DNA from: WSZJ01 sp964590435
GTDB lineage: Bacteria; Planctomycetota; MHYJ01; WSZJ01
DNA length: 64,000 nt
NCBI GenBank assembly: GCA_964590435.1
Contig: CAZPWT010000036.1
Coordinates: 8,171-72,170 of the forward strand
Reading direction: 5' to 3'
The translations under genes were made by a program, and so were the position numbers. Below are positions 40,935 through 49,256 of the stretch, one piece after another (position 1 is the stretch's first letter; each line of letters begins with the position of its first letter). The notes below the pieces were generated by a model, which worked only from the letters and a program-made list of their open reading frames with translations, did not search any database and was not told where the DNA came from.

Positions 40935-41102
40935 TCCTTTCGTGTCCTTTCGTATCCGCGCCAGGCTCGTGGCCCTTTTGTCAGACAATTCACCCGCCTT
41001 CCTTGAGCTCATCCGGCACAGAAGAACAAGCCGGGATGACGGTGGGATGTTCCGGGAATACGGCCACGAGCTTGGCTCGGATAAAAAAAGACAGGAAAAG
41101 AC
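40935..41102. repeat. Imperfect inverted repeat, ~40-bp arms, ~90-bp loop
   Basis: Arm 40935-40973 pairs with 41063-41102 with roughly eight mismatches. The left arm contains two copies of TCCTTTCGT in tandem, the right the diverged complement. Part of the series of similar-sized intergenic palindromes between 40.9 and 52.9 kb. Confidence 0.6.
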
Positions 41103-41176
41103 AGGCGGCGGTACAACGGGAGCGGGCAACGACGGTCATGCACCCTGCCGGGGATGGTCGATGGCGAAATCGCAGG

Positions 41177-41182
41177 TAGAAT
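41177..41182 (+). promoter_or_regulatory. -10 hexamer TAGAAT for def operon
   Basis: TAGAAT ends 6 nt before the def ATG at 41189, predicting a leaderless def-ribF-M24 transcript. Confidence 0.5.
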
Positions 41183-41188
41183 GACGGG

Positions 41189-41707
41189 ATGAAGATCCTG
41201 AAATGGCCGCACCCGACGCTGACGACGCCGGCGGAGCGGATCGAAGCGGTGGACGATGCGGTGCGCGCGACGGCGGACGAGATGCTGATGGCGATGGCGG
41301 AAGCACGCGGGCTGGGGCTTGCGGGACCGCAGGTGGGGTATGGCCGCCGGCTGATCTGCGTCAACATCACACCCGGAACTCCTGATGGCGAAAGAGTTTA
41401 TGTGAACCCGGAGATCATTGGCCGCGAGGGCGAGGCCACCGCTTCCGAAGGCTGCCTCTCCCTCCCCGGCGTGAACGGGAAGGTCACCCGCGCCGCCAAG
41501 GTCACCGTGAACGCCCTCGACCTCAAGGGCGAACCCGTCACGATCCACGCCGACGCCCTCCTCGCCCGCGTCCTCCAGCACGAAATCGACCACCTCGACG
41601 GCGTCCTCATCACGCAACGCTTCTCCGCCCTCGATAAGGCCGCCAACGCCCGCTCCCTCCGCGCCCTCGAGAAGGCCGGCAAGACCGCCGCGGCGGGCCG
41701 CCGGTGA
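41189..41707 (+). CDS. def: Peptide deformylase
   Basis: 172 residues. All three motifs are intact: GLGLAGPQVG, EGCLSLPG with the metal Cys, and QHEIDHLDG with both His ligands and the catalytic Glu. It removes the formyl group from the N-terminal Met of nascent proteins. The stop overlaps the ribF GTG start, so the two are coupled. The C-terminal tail (KAGKTAAAGRR) is slightly extended and basic. Confidence 0.95.
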   Translation: MKILKWPHPTLTTPAERIEAVDDAVRATADEMLMAMAEARGLGLAGPQVGYGRRLICVNITPGTPDGERVYVNPEIIGREGEATASEGCLSLPGVNGKVTRAAKVTVNALDLKGEPVTIHADALLARVLQHEIDHLDGVLITQRFSALDKAANARSLRALEKAGKTAAAGRR

Positions 41708-42627
41708 CGATGAAGCGGCACATCGGTCTCCCGGAGGGCCGCTTCGCCGCCCTGCCGGCCCCGGTCGTCACGTTCGGCGTGTTCGACGGGGTGCACCTGG
41801 GACACCAGGCGGTCGTCGGCGAGGTGGTGGCGTGGGCGCGGCAACTCGGCGGGACAGCAGTGGCGATGACGTTCGACCGGCACCCGCAGGTGGTGCTTCG
41901 CGGCGCGCCGGTCGCGACGATCACGTCGATGGAGCACCGGCTCGTGCAGCTCGAGCGGGCGGGGGCGGACCTGGCGATCGTGCTGCCCTTCACGATGGAG
42001 CTGGCGAAGTTGTCGCCGGAGGAATTCCTCGACCGGTTTCTCGCGGTCGAGCTGAAGGCGAAGGGACTGATCCTGGGGTTCGACCAGCGCTTCGGGTTCC
42101 ACGCCGCGGGGGATTTCGCGCGGGCGAAGGCGTGGGGGGAGAAGCGCGGGGTGGAGGTGCGTCGCGGGCCGGAGGTGGTGCGCGCCGGGTCGAAGGTGAG
42201 TTCGAGCGCGATCCGGATGGCGATCGCGAGCGGCCGGCTGGACGACGCGGCGGCGATGCTGGGGCGCGCGCCGTCGCTCATGGGGACGGTGGTGCACGGC
42301 GACGGCCGCGGCGGGAAGATCGGCGTCCCGACCGCGAACCTCGACCTGCACCACGAGCTGCTGCCGCCGCGCGGCGTCTACCTCGCCACGTGCCAGGTCG
42401 ACGGCCAGCCGCGCCGCGCCGTCGTCAACATCGGCCAGCGCCCCACGTTCGGCACCGGCCGCGCCGACACCGTCGAGGCCCACATCCTCGACTGGTCCGG
42501 CGACCTCTACGGCCGCGACCTCGAGGTCGTCCTCGTCCGAAAACTGCGCGACGAGCGCAAGTTCGACGGGGTGGAAGCGCTGGTCGCGCAGATCCGGGCG
42601 GACATCGCGGAGGCGAGAAAAGGATGA
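41704..42627 (+). CDS. ribF: Bifunctional riboflavin kinase / FAD synthetase
   Basis: 307 residues. The N-terminal FMN adenylyltransferase domain has TFGVFDGVHLGHQAVV and the ITSMEHRLVQLERAGADLAI helix; SSSAIRMAIASGRLDDAAAM marks the end of that domain; the C-terminal kinase has GRGGKIGVPTANLDL and YGRDLEVVLVRKLRDERKF. It makes FMN and FAD. The GTG start overlaps the def stop (GTGA); ATG 41710 is an alternative. It overlaps the downstream peptidase gene by 4 nt. Confidence 0.95.
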   Translation: MTMKRHIGLPEGRFAALPAPVVTFGVFDGVHLGHQAVVGEVVAWARQLGGTAVAMTFDRHPQVVLRGAPVATITSMEHRLVQLERAGADLAIVLPFTMELAKLSPEEFLDRFLAVELKAKGLILGFDQRFGFHAAGDFARAKAWGEKRGVEVRRGPEVVRAGSKVSSSAIRMAIASGRLDDAAAMLGRAPSLMGTVVHGDGRGGKIGVPTANLDLHHELLPPRGVYLATCQVDGQPRRAVVNIGQRPTFGTGRADTVEAHILDWSGDLYGRDLEVVLVRKLRDERKFDGVEALVAQIRADIAEARKG

Positions 42628-43901
42628 GCGTGTTCGACGAAGCGACGATCGCGGCGCGGCGGAAGCGCGCGGAGAAGGCGTTCGAGGGGAGCGGCGCGAC
42701 GGTGCTGGTCGGCGCGGGCGTCCCGGTCGGCAAGCCGGGCGGGCTGGACCAGACGTACCCGTTCCTGCCGCACCCGCAGTACTACTGGCTCACCGGCGCG
42801 CGCCGCTCCGGCGGCGTCCTCGCGTGGGAGCCCGGCGCCGGCTGGACGCATTTCGTGCGCCCCGTCACCGCCGACGAGCGCCTCTGGGAAGGCGACCCCG
42901 TCGCCCCCGCCGGCGAGGACGTCGCAAAGCTCCCCGACTGGCTCAAGGCCCGCTCCGGCCGCCCGGTCGCCGCGATCGGCTCGCCGATCAAGGACGTCCG
43001 GGGCGACGAAGCGGCCTCCGCCGCGATGCGCGAGGCGCTCGACGCCGCGCGCCGCCCCAAGGACGCCGCCGAACTCGCCATCCTCGCCCGCGCCGTCACC
43101 GCCACCGCCGCCGGCTACGCCAAGGCCCGCGCCCTTCTCCACCCCGGCCTCACCGAGCGCGAACTCCAGATCGAACTCGAGGCCGCCATGTTCAAGGCCG
43201 GCGCCGAGGAAACCGGCTACGGCACGATCGTCGGCACCGGCCCGCACGCCGCCGTCCTCCATTTCGAGCCCGGCCCGCGCAAGATCGCCGACGACGACGT
43301 GGTCCTCATCGACGCCGGCGGCGCCATCGCCGGCTACACCGCCGACGTCACGCGTACCTGGCCCGCCTCCGGCCGCTTCACCGCCGAACAGCAGGCGATC
43401 CGCGACACCGTCGCCGCGGCGCACGCCGAGGGGATCCGCCGCTGCCGCGCCGGCACCGAGTGGCACGACGTCCACCGCGCCGCCGCGACCGTGCTGGCAA
43501 CCGGCCTCCGCGACGCCGGCATCCTCCGCGGCAACCCCGAGGGACTCGCCGAGTCCGGCGCCATCGCCCTGTTCCTCCCGCACGGCATCGGCCACATGGT
43601 CGGCCTCGGCGTCCGCGACGTCGGCGGAAGGGCCCCCGGCCGGGAGGAAGGCCGATTCTGCTGCGGCGCGCGGGTTCGCGTCGACATGCCGCTGGCGGAA
43701 GGGTTCCTGATGACGATCGAGCCCGGCGTTTATTTCGTCCCGGCGATCCTGGACAGCGCGGAGAAGCGCGAGAAATTCCGGGACGCGGTGGACTGGGACG
43801 GGCTGGCGAGGTGGAGGAAGGTCGGCGGCGTGCGGATCGAGGACAACGTTCTCGTGACGGCCGGGGAGCCGAGGGTGATCACGGCGGAGATTGCTCCCTA
43901 G
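42624..43901 (+). CDS. M24-family metallopeptidase (Xaa-Pro aminopeptidase-like)
   Basis: 425 residues, ATG overlapping the ribF stop. An N-terminal creatinase-like domain (YPFLPHPQYYWLTGARRSGG) precedes the pita-bread fold. Metal ligands are visible: Asp in VLIDAGGAIAGYTADVT (two Asp), His in LPHGIGHMVGLGVRD, Glu in MTIEPGVYF and Glu in VRIEDNVLVT. The layout fits PepP/PepQ enzymes that cleave before or after proline. The operon def-ribF-M24 combines N-terminal maturation with peptide turnover. Confidence 0.88.
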   Translation: MSVFDEATIAARRKRAEKAFEGSGATVLVGAGVPVGKPGGLDQTYPFLPHPQYYWLTGARRSGGVLAWEPGAGWTHFVRPVTADERLWEGDPVAPAGEDVAKLPDWLKARSGRPVAAIGSPIKDVRGDEAASAAMREALDAARRPKDAAELAILARAVTATAAGYAKARALLHPGLTERELQIELEAAMFKAGAEETGYGTIVGTGPHAAVLHFEPGPRKIADDDVVLIDAGGAIAGYTADVTRTWPASGRFTAEQQAIRDTVAAAHAEGIRRCRAGTEWHDVHRAAATVLATGLRDAGILRGNPEGLAESGAIALFLPHGIGHMVGLGVRDVGGRAPGREEGRFCCGARVRVDMPLAEGFLMTIEPGVYFVPAILDSAEKREKFRDAVDWDGLARWRKVGGVRIEDNVLVTAGEPRVITAEIAP

Positions 43902-43908
43902 AACGCCG

Positions 43909-44016
43909 TTATCCGCGGCAGTTTCCGCGAAATCCGCCTTTATCCGCGAATTCCCTTTTCAGAATTTGAACTGCATACGCGGATGAAAGCGGATTTCGCG
44001 GAAACAGCGGCGGATA
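43909..44016. repeat. Head-to-head pair of a dispersed ~42-bp element
   Basis: Arm 43909-43950 and arm 43975-44016 are inverted copies with about five mismatches around a 24-nt AT-richer loop. The core is ATCCGCGGC...TTTCCGCGAAATCCGCC...ATCCGCG. The flanking AACGCCGTT and one arm recur at 58891-58940. It sits between convergent genes and could also act as a terminator. Confidence 0.8.
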
Positions 44017-44025
44017 GGGCCCGGC

Positions 44026-46455
44026 TTACTGGAACTTCCACCCCCCGTCCTCCTTCACCATCACGCTCGGCTGCGGGCTGTCCACGTACTGCCCTTCCAT
44101 CGGGTACTGCCAGAACACCTCCGCGCTCTCGCCGTACTTCTGCACGTACGTCCGGCGCATGAGCGAAGCGTCCATTCCCTGTGGATTCCAGGGCTTGAAC
44201 GTCTGCTTGAGCTGCATCTCGAATGCCTCCTTCGTCGTCCCCGCCTTGGCCTGCCGGCTGTTCATGTCCCAGATCTTGTTGCTGTCACCGGCGGCCATGG
44301 CCGACTTGAAGCTGTCGAAAAGGTCCTCGGGCGAGTTGTACACGGTGGGCCCGGCCGGCGCGGGCGTCGTGCCGCCGCCTCCGCTCCCCCCGCCACCGCT
44401 CGACTTGCTGTCGCAGCCCTTCCCCAGCACCGCGACCAGGATCGCGATCACGAGCACGACAAACAGCAGCCCGCCGCCGCCGATCGCGGCGAGGACCATC
44501 AGTTTCTGGCGCTCCGCGGCGAGCGCGGCTTTCGCCGAGCGCAGCTTCCCCTCGAGTTCGCCCTTGAGCGCGGCGTCCTCCGGCCCGCAGAGCGCCGCCG
44601 CGCGCTCCCACGCCTCGACCGCGTCCTTCTTGCGCCCCGCGCCGGACGCCTGGTCGCCCTTCGCCACGAACCCCGCCCGGTCCGCCTGGCGCTTCTGCCC
44701 CTCGGCGCGTTTCAGTCCCTCGGTCGCCGTGGCGTCGCCCGGCCGCCACTTCAGCGCCTCCGTCCACGCCGCGATCGCCGCCGCGGCGTCAGTCGCCTGC
44801 GCGGCCTTCTGCGCGGCCGCCGCGTATCGCGCCTCCCCGACCTTCGCGCGGACCGCGTCCATCTTCGGCTTGAGCGGGGCGGGGTCGGCGAGAAGCGCCG
44901 CGGCGCGCTCGAACGCGGCCATGGCGTCGTCCCACTTTCCGGCCGCGAAGGCGTCGTTCGCGTCGCGGACGGCGCGGTCGCGCGCCTCGATCTTCTTCCG
45001 CGCCTCGGCGACGGCGTCCTTCACGTGCGCCAGCCCCGCGGGCAGTTTCTCCCACGCCGCGATCGCCCGCTCGAACTCCTTCGCGTCGTAAAGCGTCTGC
45101 CCGCCGCGGAACGCGTTGTCCTGCGCGTCTTTCGCCCCCAGCACGCGGTCGCGCTGCTCCTTCGCCTTCGCCCTCAGCTCGTCCAGCTCCTTCCCCACCG
45201 CAGCCATCACCGCCGCCAGCTCCGCCAGCGCTTCCCCGAACTTCCCCTCCTTCTCGAGTTTCCCCGCGGCGGCGAAGCGCTTCTCCGCGTCGGCCTTCGC
45301 CTGCGCCGCGAATTCGGAGACGTTCGTTCCGCAGGAATCGCAGAACTTCGACGAAGCGCGCATCGCCTTCTGGCATTTCGGGCACGTCTCGATGAGCGTC
45401 TTGCCGCAGTTCAGGCAGAACTTCGCGTCCGCGCGGTTCTCCGACTTGCAGAACGGGCACGGCGCCATCGCCGGCGCCTCCGCGGCGCGCGCTTCCGGCG
45501 TCGGCGGCGCGGCGTTGGCGAGGGGGGCGAGGGCGGCGGACATCTCGGCAGCGCTGGCCCAGCGGGCGTTGGGGTCGGGCTTGAGCGCCTTCTGGATGAC
45601 CGCGTCGAGGCGGGGGTCGACCTTCGGGTTGAGGCGGGAAGCGGGCTCGAACGCGCCGAGCGGGAGCTGCCCCGTGAGCATCTCGTACAGGACGACGCCA
45701 GCGGCGTAGAGGTCGGCGCGCGCGTCGACCCGCGCCGCGTCGACGCGCTGCTCCGGCGCCATGTAGTTCACCGTCCCCATCTGCGCGCCGGCCATCGTCA
45801 GCCCGATCGCCGTCCCCTGCCCGCCCGCGAGGTGCGCGATTCCGAAGTCCATCACCTTCACCGCCCCGTCCAGCGTCAGCATGATGTTCCCGGGCTTGAT
45901 GTCCCGGTGGATCACGCCGCGCTTGTGCGCGTACTCCAGCGCCGACAGCACCTGCGTCGCGATCCTCACCGCCTCCCCCGGCGCCGGCCGCGTCTTCGCG
46001 ATCTGCGCCTGCAGGTCCGTCCCGTCCGCGTACTCCATCACGAAATAGAACAGCTCCCCTTCCGACCCGCGGTCGATGATCCCGATGATGTTCGGGTGGC
46101 TGAGCGAAGCGAGCGCGCCGGCTTCGCGATTGAAGCGCGCCACGAAGGCGGGGTTGGAGGCGAGGTGGCGCGGAAGCGCCTTGAGCGCGACCGGGCGGCT
46201 GAGCGAAAGCTGCGTCGCCTGGTACACGACCGCCATCCCGCCGCGCCCCAGCAGCCGCTCGATCCGGTACCCGTTGACGACCTTCCCGGCGGGAAGCGCG
46301 TCCCCGCCGCCGGGGGGCGGCGCCACCGGCGCGTCCGCCATCGTCCGCATCGACGACAGGTCCACCTTCGACCCGCATTTCGGGCAGTCCGCCGCCAGCG
46401 CCCGCGGATCCGCCGGGAGCCCGACGCTGCTGCCGCATCTCGCGCAAGTCAGCAT
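44026..46455 (-). CDS. Zinc-ribbon Ser/Thr kinase with extracytoplasmic C-terminus
   Basis: 809 residues. An N-terminal zinc ribbon (CARCG...CPKCG, residues 4-27) precedes a PknB-type kinase: LLGRGGMAVVYQA near 69, Lys92 in VALKAL, HRDIKPGN and MDFGIAHL, GTVNYMAPEQ. A double zinc ribbon (CPFC, CLNC, CPKC, CDSC; about 330-375), coiled/TPR-like repeats and one membrane helix (about 645-672) follow, then a Gly/Ser linker and an outside domain with YNSPEDLFDSFKSAMAAGDS and SVMVKEDGGWKFQ, a DUF4878-like NTF2 fold by appearance. The ATG overlaps the stop of the FHA-ABC gene (TGATG), so kinase and transporter are made together. Confidence 0.85.
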   Translation of the reverse strand: MLTCARCGSSVGLPADPRALAADCPKCGSKVDLSSMRTMADAPVAPPPGGGDALPAGKVVNGYRIERLLGRGGMAVVYQATQLSLSRPVALKALPRHLASNPAFVARFNREAGALASLSHPNIIGIIDRGSEGELFYFVMEYADGTDLQAQIAKTRPAPGEAVRIATQVLSALEYAHKRGVIHRDIKPGNIMLTLDGAVKVMDFGIAHLAGGQGTAIGLTMAGAQMGTVNYMAPEQRVDAARVDARADLYAAGVVLYEMLTGQLPLGAFEPASRLNPKVDPRLDAVIQKALKPDPNARWASAAEMSAALAPLANAAPPTPEARAAEAPAMAPCPFCKSENRADAKFCLNCGKTLIETCPKCQKAMRASSKFCDSCGTNVSEFAAQAKADAEKRFAAAGKLEKEGKFGEALAELAAVMAAVGKELDELRAKAKEQRDRVLGAKDAQDNAFRGGQTLYDAKEFERAIAAWEKLPAGLAHVKDAVAEARKKIEARDRAVRDANDAFAAGKWDDAMAAFERAAALLADPAPLKPKMDAVRAKVGEARYAAAAQKAAQATDAAAAIAAWTEALKWRPGDATATEGLKRAEGQKRQADRAGFVAKGDQASGAGRKKDAVEAWERAAALCGPEDAALKGELEGKLRSAKAALAAERQKLMVLAAIGGGGLLFVVLVIAILVAVLGKGCDSKSSGGGGSGGGGTTPAPAGPTVYNSPEDLFDSFKSAMAAGDSNKIWDMNSRQAKAGTTKEAFEMQLKQTFKPWNPQGMDASLMRRTYVQKYGESAEVFWQYPMEGQYVDSPQPSVMVKEDGGWKFQ

Positions 46456-48860
46456 CAGCGCACGTCCTGCCGGCGCAGGATGAGCGCCGTGATCACGCAG
46501 AACAGGACCGTGAAGAACCCGAGCATCACGAAGTCGCCGAAGATCCAGCCGGCGTTCGCTTCCACTCCCGAGGGCACCATGAAGAACAGTTTCTCTTCGC
46601 CGCCGGAATCCGCAACGCTGAATCCGACGGTCTGCATGAGCCCGTCGTAGCCCCAGTAGGCGACCATGAACGCGCCGAGGAACTTCGAGAACCCGCTCAG
46701 CTCGGCGATGCCGCCCGAGAAGATGATCTGCATGATCATCACGACGATGACGACGCCGATCGCCTTCTCCGAGGAGTTCACGAGCGCCGAGATCATCAGC
46801 CCCAGCGCGCACGCCGCGACCGCTGCGGGAAGCAGCAGCATGTAGTGGAACACGAACGGTCCCTTGATCGTCTCGAACACGCAGACGACCGCGGCGAGCA
46901 GAAACGTCGAGACTACCAGGAACGCAGACTGCAGGATCAGCTTCGACAGCAGATACGGGACGATCTGGAGGTTGACCATCCGTTCCCGCTTGTAGATCGC
47001 CTTTTCCTTCACGATCTCGCGGAACGAGTTGAAGCACCCGCAGAACACCGCCGTGATCATCATGAAGACCAGCAACTGCTTGTGCTGGTAGCGGTTCGCG
47101 GAGTCGAACGGAAGCGTCATCAGGAACCCGATGAGCGGGCCGGGGACGAGCAGAGACAGCAGCGACTTCGGGTCCCCGATCAGCGTCGCCCAGTACCGCC
47201 GGAGCAGCGCGATCGTCTGCAGGTGCGGCGCCGGTGCCTTCCGCTCCCGCGGCCGCGGCTGCTGCCCCGCCGACGCCGCCGAGGCTTCCTGCCGTTCCAC
47301 CACGTACTTCCGGTGCTGCGGCGTCTTCAGGTATCGCTCCGCCCACTCGTCGGGCTTCGCCGTCTCAAGCTTGTCGTAGATCTTCGTGATCTTCGGGATG
47401 TCAAAGTACGCCAGCGCTTCCTTCGGCGGCCCATACCACGCCAGCCGCCCCTTCACGAGCACCACGATCAGGTCGAGCAGCTCGATATTCTCCATCACGT
47501 GCGTCGTCAGGACGACCGTGCGGCCGCCCTTCGCGAGGCCGCTGAAGAGCATCATGATCTTCTCCTCGGTGCCGGGGTCGAGCCCCGAGGTCGGCTCGTC
47601 GAGGAAGAGCAGCGGCGGCTTCGTGAGGAGCTCGACGCCGACGCTCACGCGCTTGCGCTGGCCGCCGGAGAGCGCGCTGACGCGGGTGTCGCGCCGCTCG
47701 TGCAGCTCGAGCGTCTTGAGGACCTCGTCGAGCAGCTTCTCGATTTCTTCCTCGCTCGTGTCGTCCGGCAGCCGCAGCTTTGCCGTGTAGTACAGCGCGT
47801 CGCGCACCGTCAGCTCGCGGTGGATGATGTCGTCCTGCGGGACGTAGCCGATGTTCGTCTTGAACGCGTTGAAGATCTGGTACAGGTCCTCGCCGTTCAC
47901 GAGCACCTGCCCCGACGTCGCGGGCCGGAACCCGTTCAGCGTGTCCATGAACGTCGACTTCCCCGCCCCCGACGGCCCCAGCAGCCCGACGAATTCGTTC
48001 GGCCGGATCACCACCGACACGTCCTTCAGGATGTCCAGGCTCCCCGCCTTCTTCCCGATCGCGCGCGCCTCGAGCGTGATCTTCCCCGACCAGTCCTCCT
48101 GCGCCAGGTCCGCCCCGTCGAACGTCAGCACGTACGGCCCGATCCGGATCCGGTCGCCCTTCGCCAGCGCCGCCGATTTCACCAGCCGCCCGTTCACGAA
48201 CACGCCGTTCGGCGACCCCAGGTCTTCCAGCGTCACCTTTCCGCCCGCCTTCACGATCGCCGCGTGCTTCCGCGAAATCACCGGCGACGCCAGCACCAGG
48301 TCACATTCCGCCCCGCGCCCGATCACCACGCGGTCCTTCGTCAGCGCGACCTTGGGAAGCGGCCCCGCCGTCGCGCCCTTCGGCGCATCCACGACGCTGA
48401 CCTTCACCTTGCGCGCCGTGTCTCCCGTGTCAGTGAACCGCACCGCAAACTCGATCTTCATGTCCCCCGCGTCGATCCGGTCGCCCGGGGCCAGCTTCGC
48501 CTCCACCGCGCGCTTCCCGTTCACGAGCGTCCCCGAGGAACTCCCGAGGTCCTTCACCCACCACGCTTCCCCGCGCTTCTCGATCGCGAGATGCCGCCGC
48601 GACAGCTTGAGGTCGTTCACCGCCAGCGTGTTCTCGGCGGCGCGGCCGAGCGTGAATTCGCCGGACAGCGCGATCTCCTCCTTCTTGCCGCCGCCGTGAG
48701 TGACCAGGAGAAGCGCCGCCGCCTTGCGGTCGTCCTGCGACACCAGGGTGCGCTCGAAGTCGCTTCCCGGGTCCCATGAATGCGCGCATCCCGGGCACAC
48801 CGGCCTGGCGGCAGCCGTCCCTTCGAAAGCGCGCCCGCATTTGGGACAAACGAGTGTCAT
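46455..48860 (-). CDS. Zinc ribbon - FHA - FHA - ABC transporter (ABCG-like)
   Basis: 801 residues. N-terminal zinc ribbon (CPKC...CPGC), two FHA domains (about 62-140: FTLGRAAENTLAV, SRRHLAI, SSSGTLVNG; about 155-245: VVIGRGAECDLVL, SRKHAAI, SPNGVFVNG), an ABC ATPase (GLLGPSGAGKSTFMDTLNGF, signature LSGGQRKRVSVG, LFLDEPTSGLDP) and about six membrane helices (590-800). FHA domains bind phosphothreonine, so the coupled kinase gene probably controls this exporter. Substrate unknown. TAGTTT lies 9 nt upstream of the ATG. It diverges from tRNA-Phe. Confidence 0.92.
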   Translation of the reverse strand: MTLVCPKCGRAFEGTAAARPVCPGCAHSWDPGSDFERTLVSQDDRKAAALLLVTHGGGKKEEIALSGEFTLGRAAENTLAVNDLKLSRRHLAIEKRGEAWWVKDLGSSSGTLVNGKRAVEAKLAPGDRIDAGDMKIEFAVRFTDTGDTARKVKVSVVDAPKGATAGPLPKVALTKDRVVIGRGAECDLVLASPVISRKHAAIVKAGGKVTLEDLGSPNGVFVNGRLVKSAALAKGDRIRIGPYVLTFDGADLAQEDWSGKITLEARAIGKKAGSLDILKDVSVVIRPNEFVGLLGPSGAGKSTFMDTLNGFRPATSGQVLVNGEDLYQIFNAFKTNIGYVPQDDIIHRELTVRDALYYTAKLRLPDDTSEEEIEKLLDEVLKTLELHERRDTRVSALSGGQRKRVSVGVELLTKPPLLFLDEPTSGLDPGTEEKIMMLFSGLAKGGRTVVLTTHVMENIELLDLIVVLVKGRLAWYGPPKEALAYFDIPKITKIYDKLETAKPDEWAERYLKTPQHRKYVVERQEASAASAGQQPRPRERKAPAPHLQTIALLRRYWATLIGDPKSLLSLLVPGPLIGFLMTLPFDSANRYQHKQLLVFMMITAVFCGCFNSFREIVKEKAIYKRERMVNLQIVPYLLSKLILQSAFLVVSTFLLAAVVCVFETIKGPFVFHYMLLLPAAVAACALGLMISALVNSSEKAIGVVIVVMIMQIIFSGGIAELSGFSKFLGAFMVAYWGYDGLMQTVGFSVADSGGEEKLFFMVPSGVEANAGWIFGDFVMLGFFTVLFCVITALILRRQDVR

Positions 48861-48930
48861 CGCGGCGAAAAACTAACCGCCACCCCGCCTCCGCGATAGG
48901 TATTTCCCGCCGTCTTTTCCCCGCCTGTTC

Positions 48931-48959
48931 TTGCAAGCTTCCGGCCCGGTCCGTAGACT
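48931..48959 (+). promoter_or_regulatory. Sigma-70 promoter of tRNA-Phe
   Basis: TTGCAA (48931-48936) and TAGACT (48954-48959) are 17 bp apart. Transcription from about 48966 would include the whole palindrome before the tRNA. Confidence 0.55.
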
Positions 48960-48988
48960 CTGCCCCCTTCCGGCCGTCGCCCTTCAAT

Positions 48989-49076
48989 CTCAATTTCAGT
49001 CGTGGGTCTCATCAGTTCACCGTCGCGCAGCCTTTCGTGCGACGGTGAACTTATGAGACCCACGACTGAAATTGAG
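48989..49076. repeat. Near-perfect 38-bp inverted repeat abutting tRNA-Phe
   Basis: Arm 48989-49026 pairs with 49039-49076 with a single mismatch around a 12-nt loop. The right arm ends on the first base of the mature tRNA. If transcribed it forms one of the most stable hairpins in the window. Confidence 0.9.
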
Positions 49077-49147
49077 GGCAGATAGCTCAGCGGTAGAGCT
49101 CTGGATTGAAAATCCAGGAGTCCCGGGTTCGATCCCCGGTCTGCCCA
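49076..49147 (+). tRNA. tRNA-Phe (GAA)
   Basis: 72 nt. Acceptor GGGCAGA pairs with TCTGCCC, D-arm GCTC/GAGC, anticodon stem CTGGA/TCCAG with loop TTGAAAA (anticodon GAA), short variable loop, T-arm CCGGG/CCCGG with TTCGATC. Discriminator A49147; the CCA is not encoded. All stems are complete. Confidence 0.97.
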
Positions 49148-49256
49148 TCGCCTTTCCCGCAGGACCGTCGAGTTCCTCTCCGGTCCCCCCCGCCCCGCCC
49201 TCCCGCGTGCTAAAATCGCGCCTCTACACCCCGAGCCCCTTCCAGGAGCCGTCCCC

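Larger units (their letters stand above)
40762..41188. other. 427-bp gene-free region
   Basis: It holds the leftward promoter of the TPR gene (40806-40834), a long imperfect inverted repeat (40935-41102) and the -10 of def (41177-41182). Several short open frames cross it on both strands, but none has a start with ribosome site or coding character. Confidence 0.6.

Noticed and set aside
40802..41184. Short plus-strand frames in the 427-bp gap
   Set aside because: They overlap the palindrome and the promoter, have no ribosome site and encode nothing recognisable.
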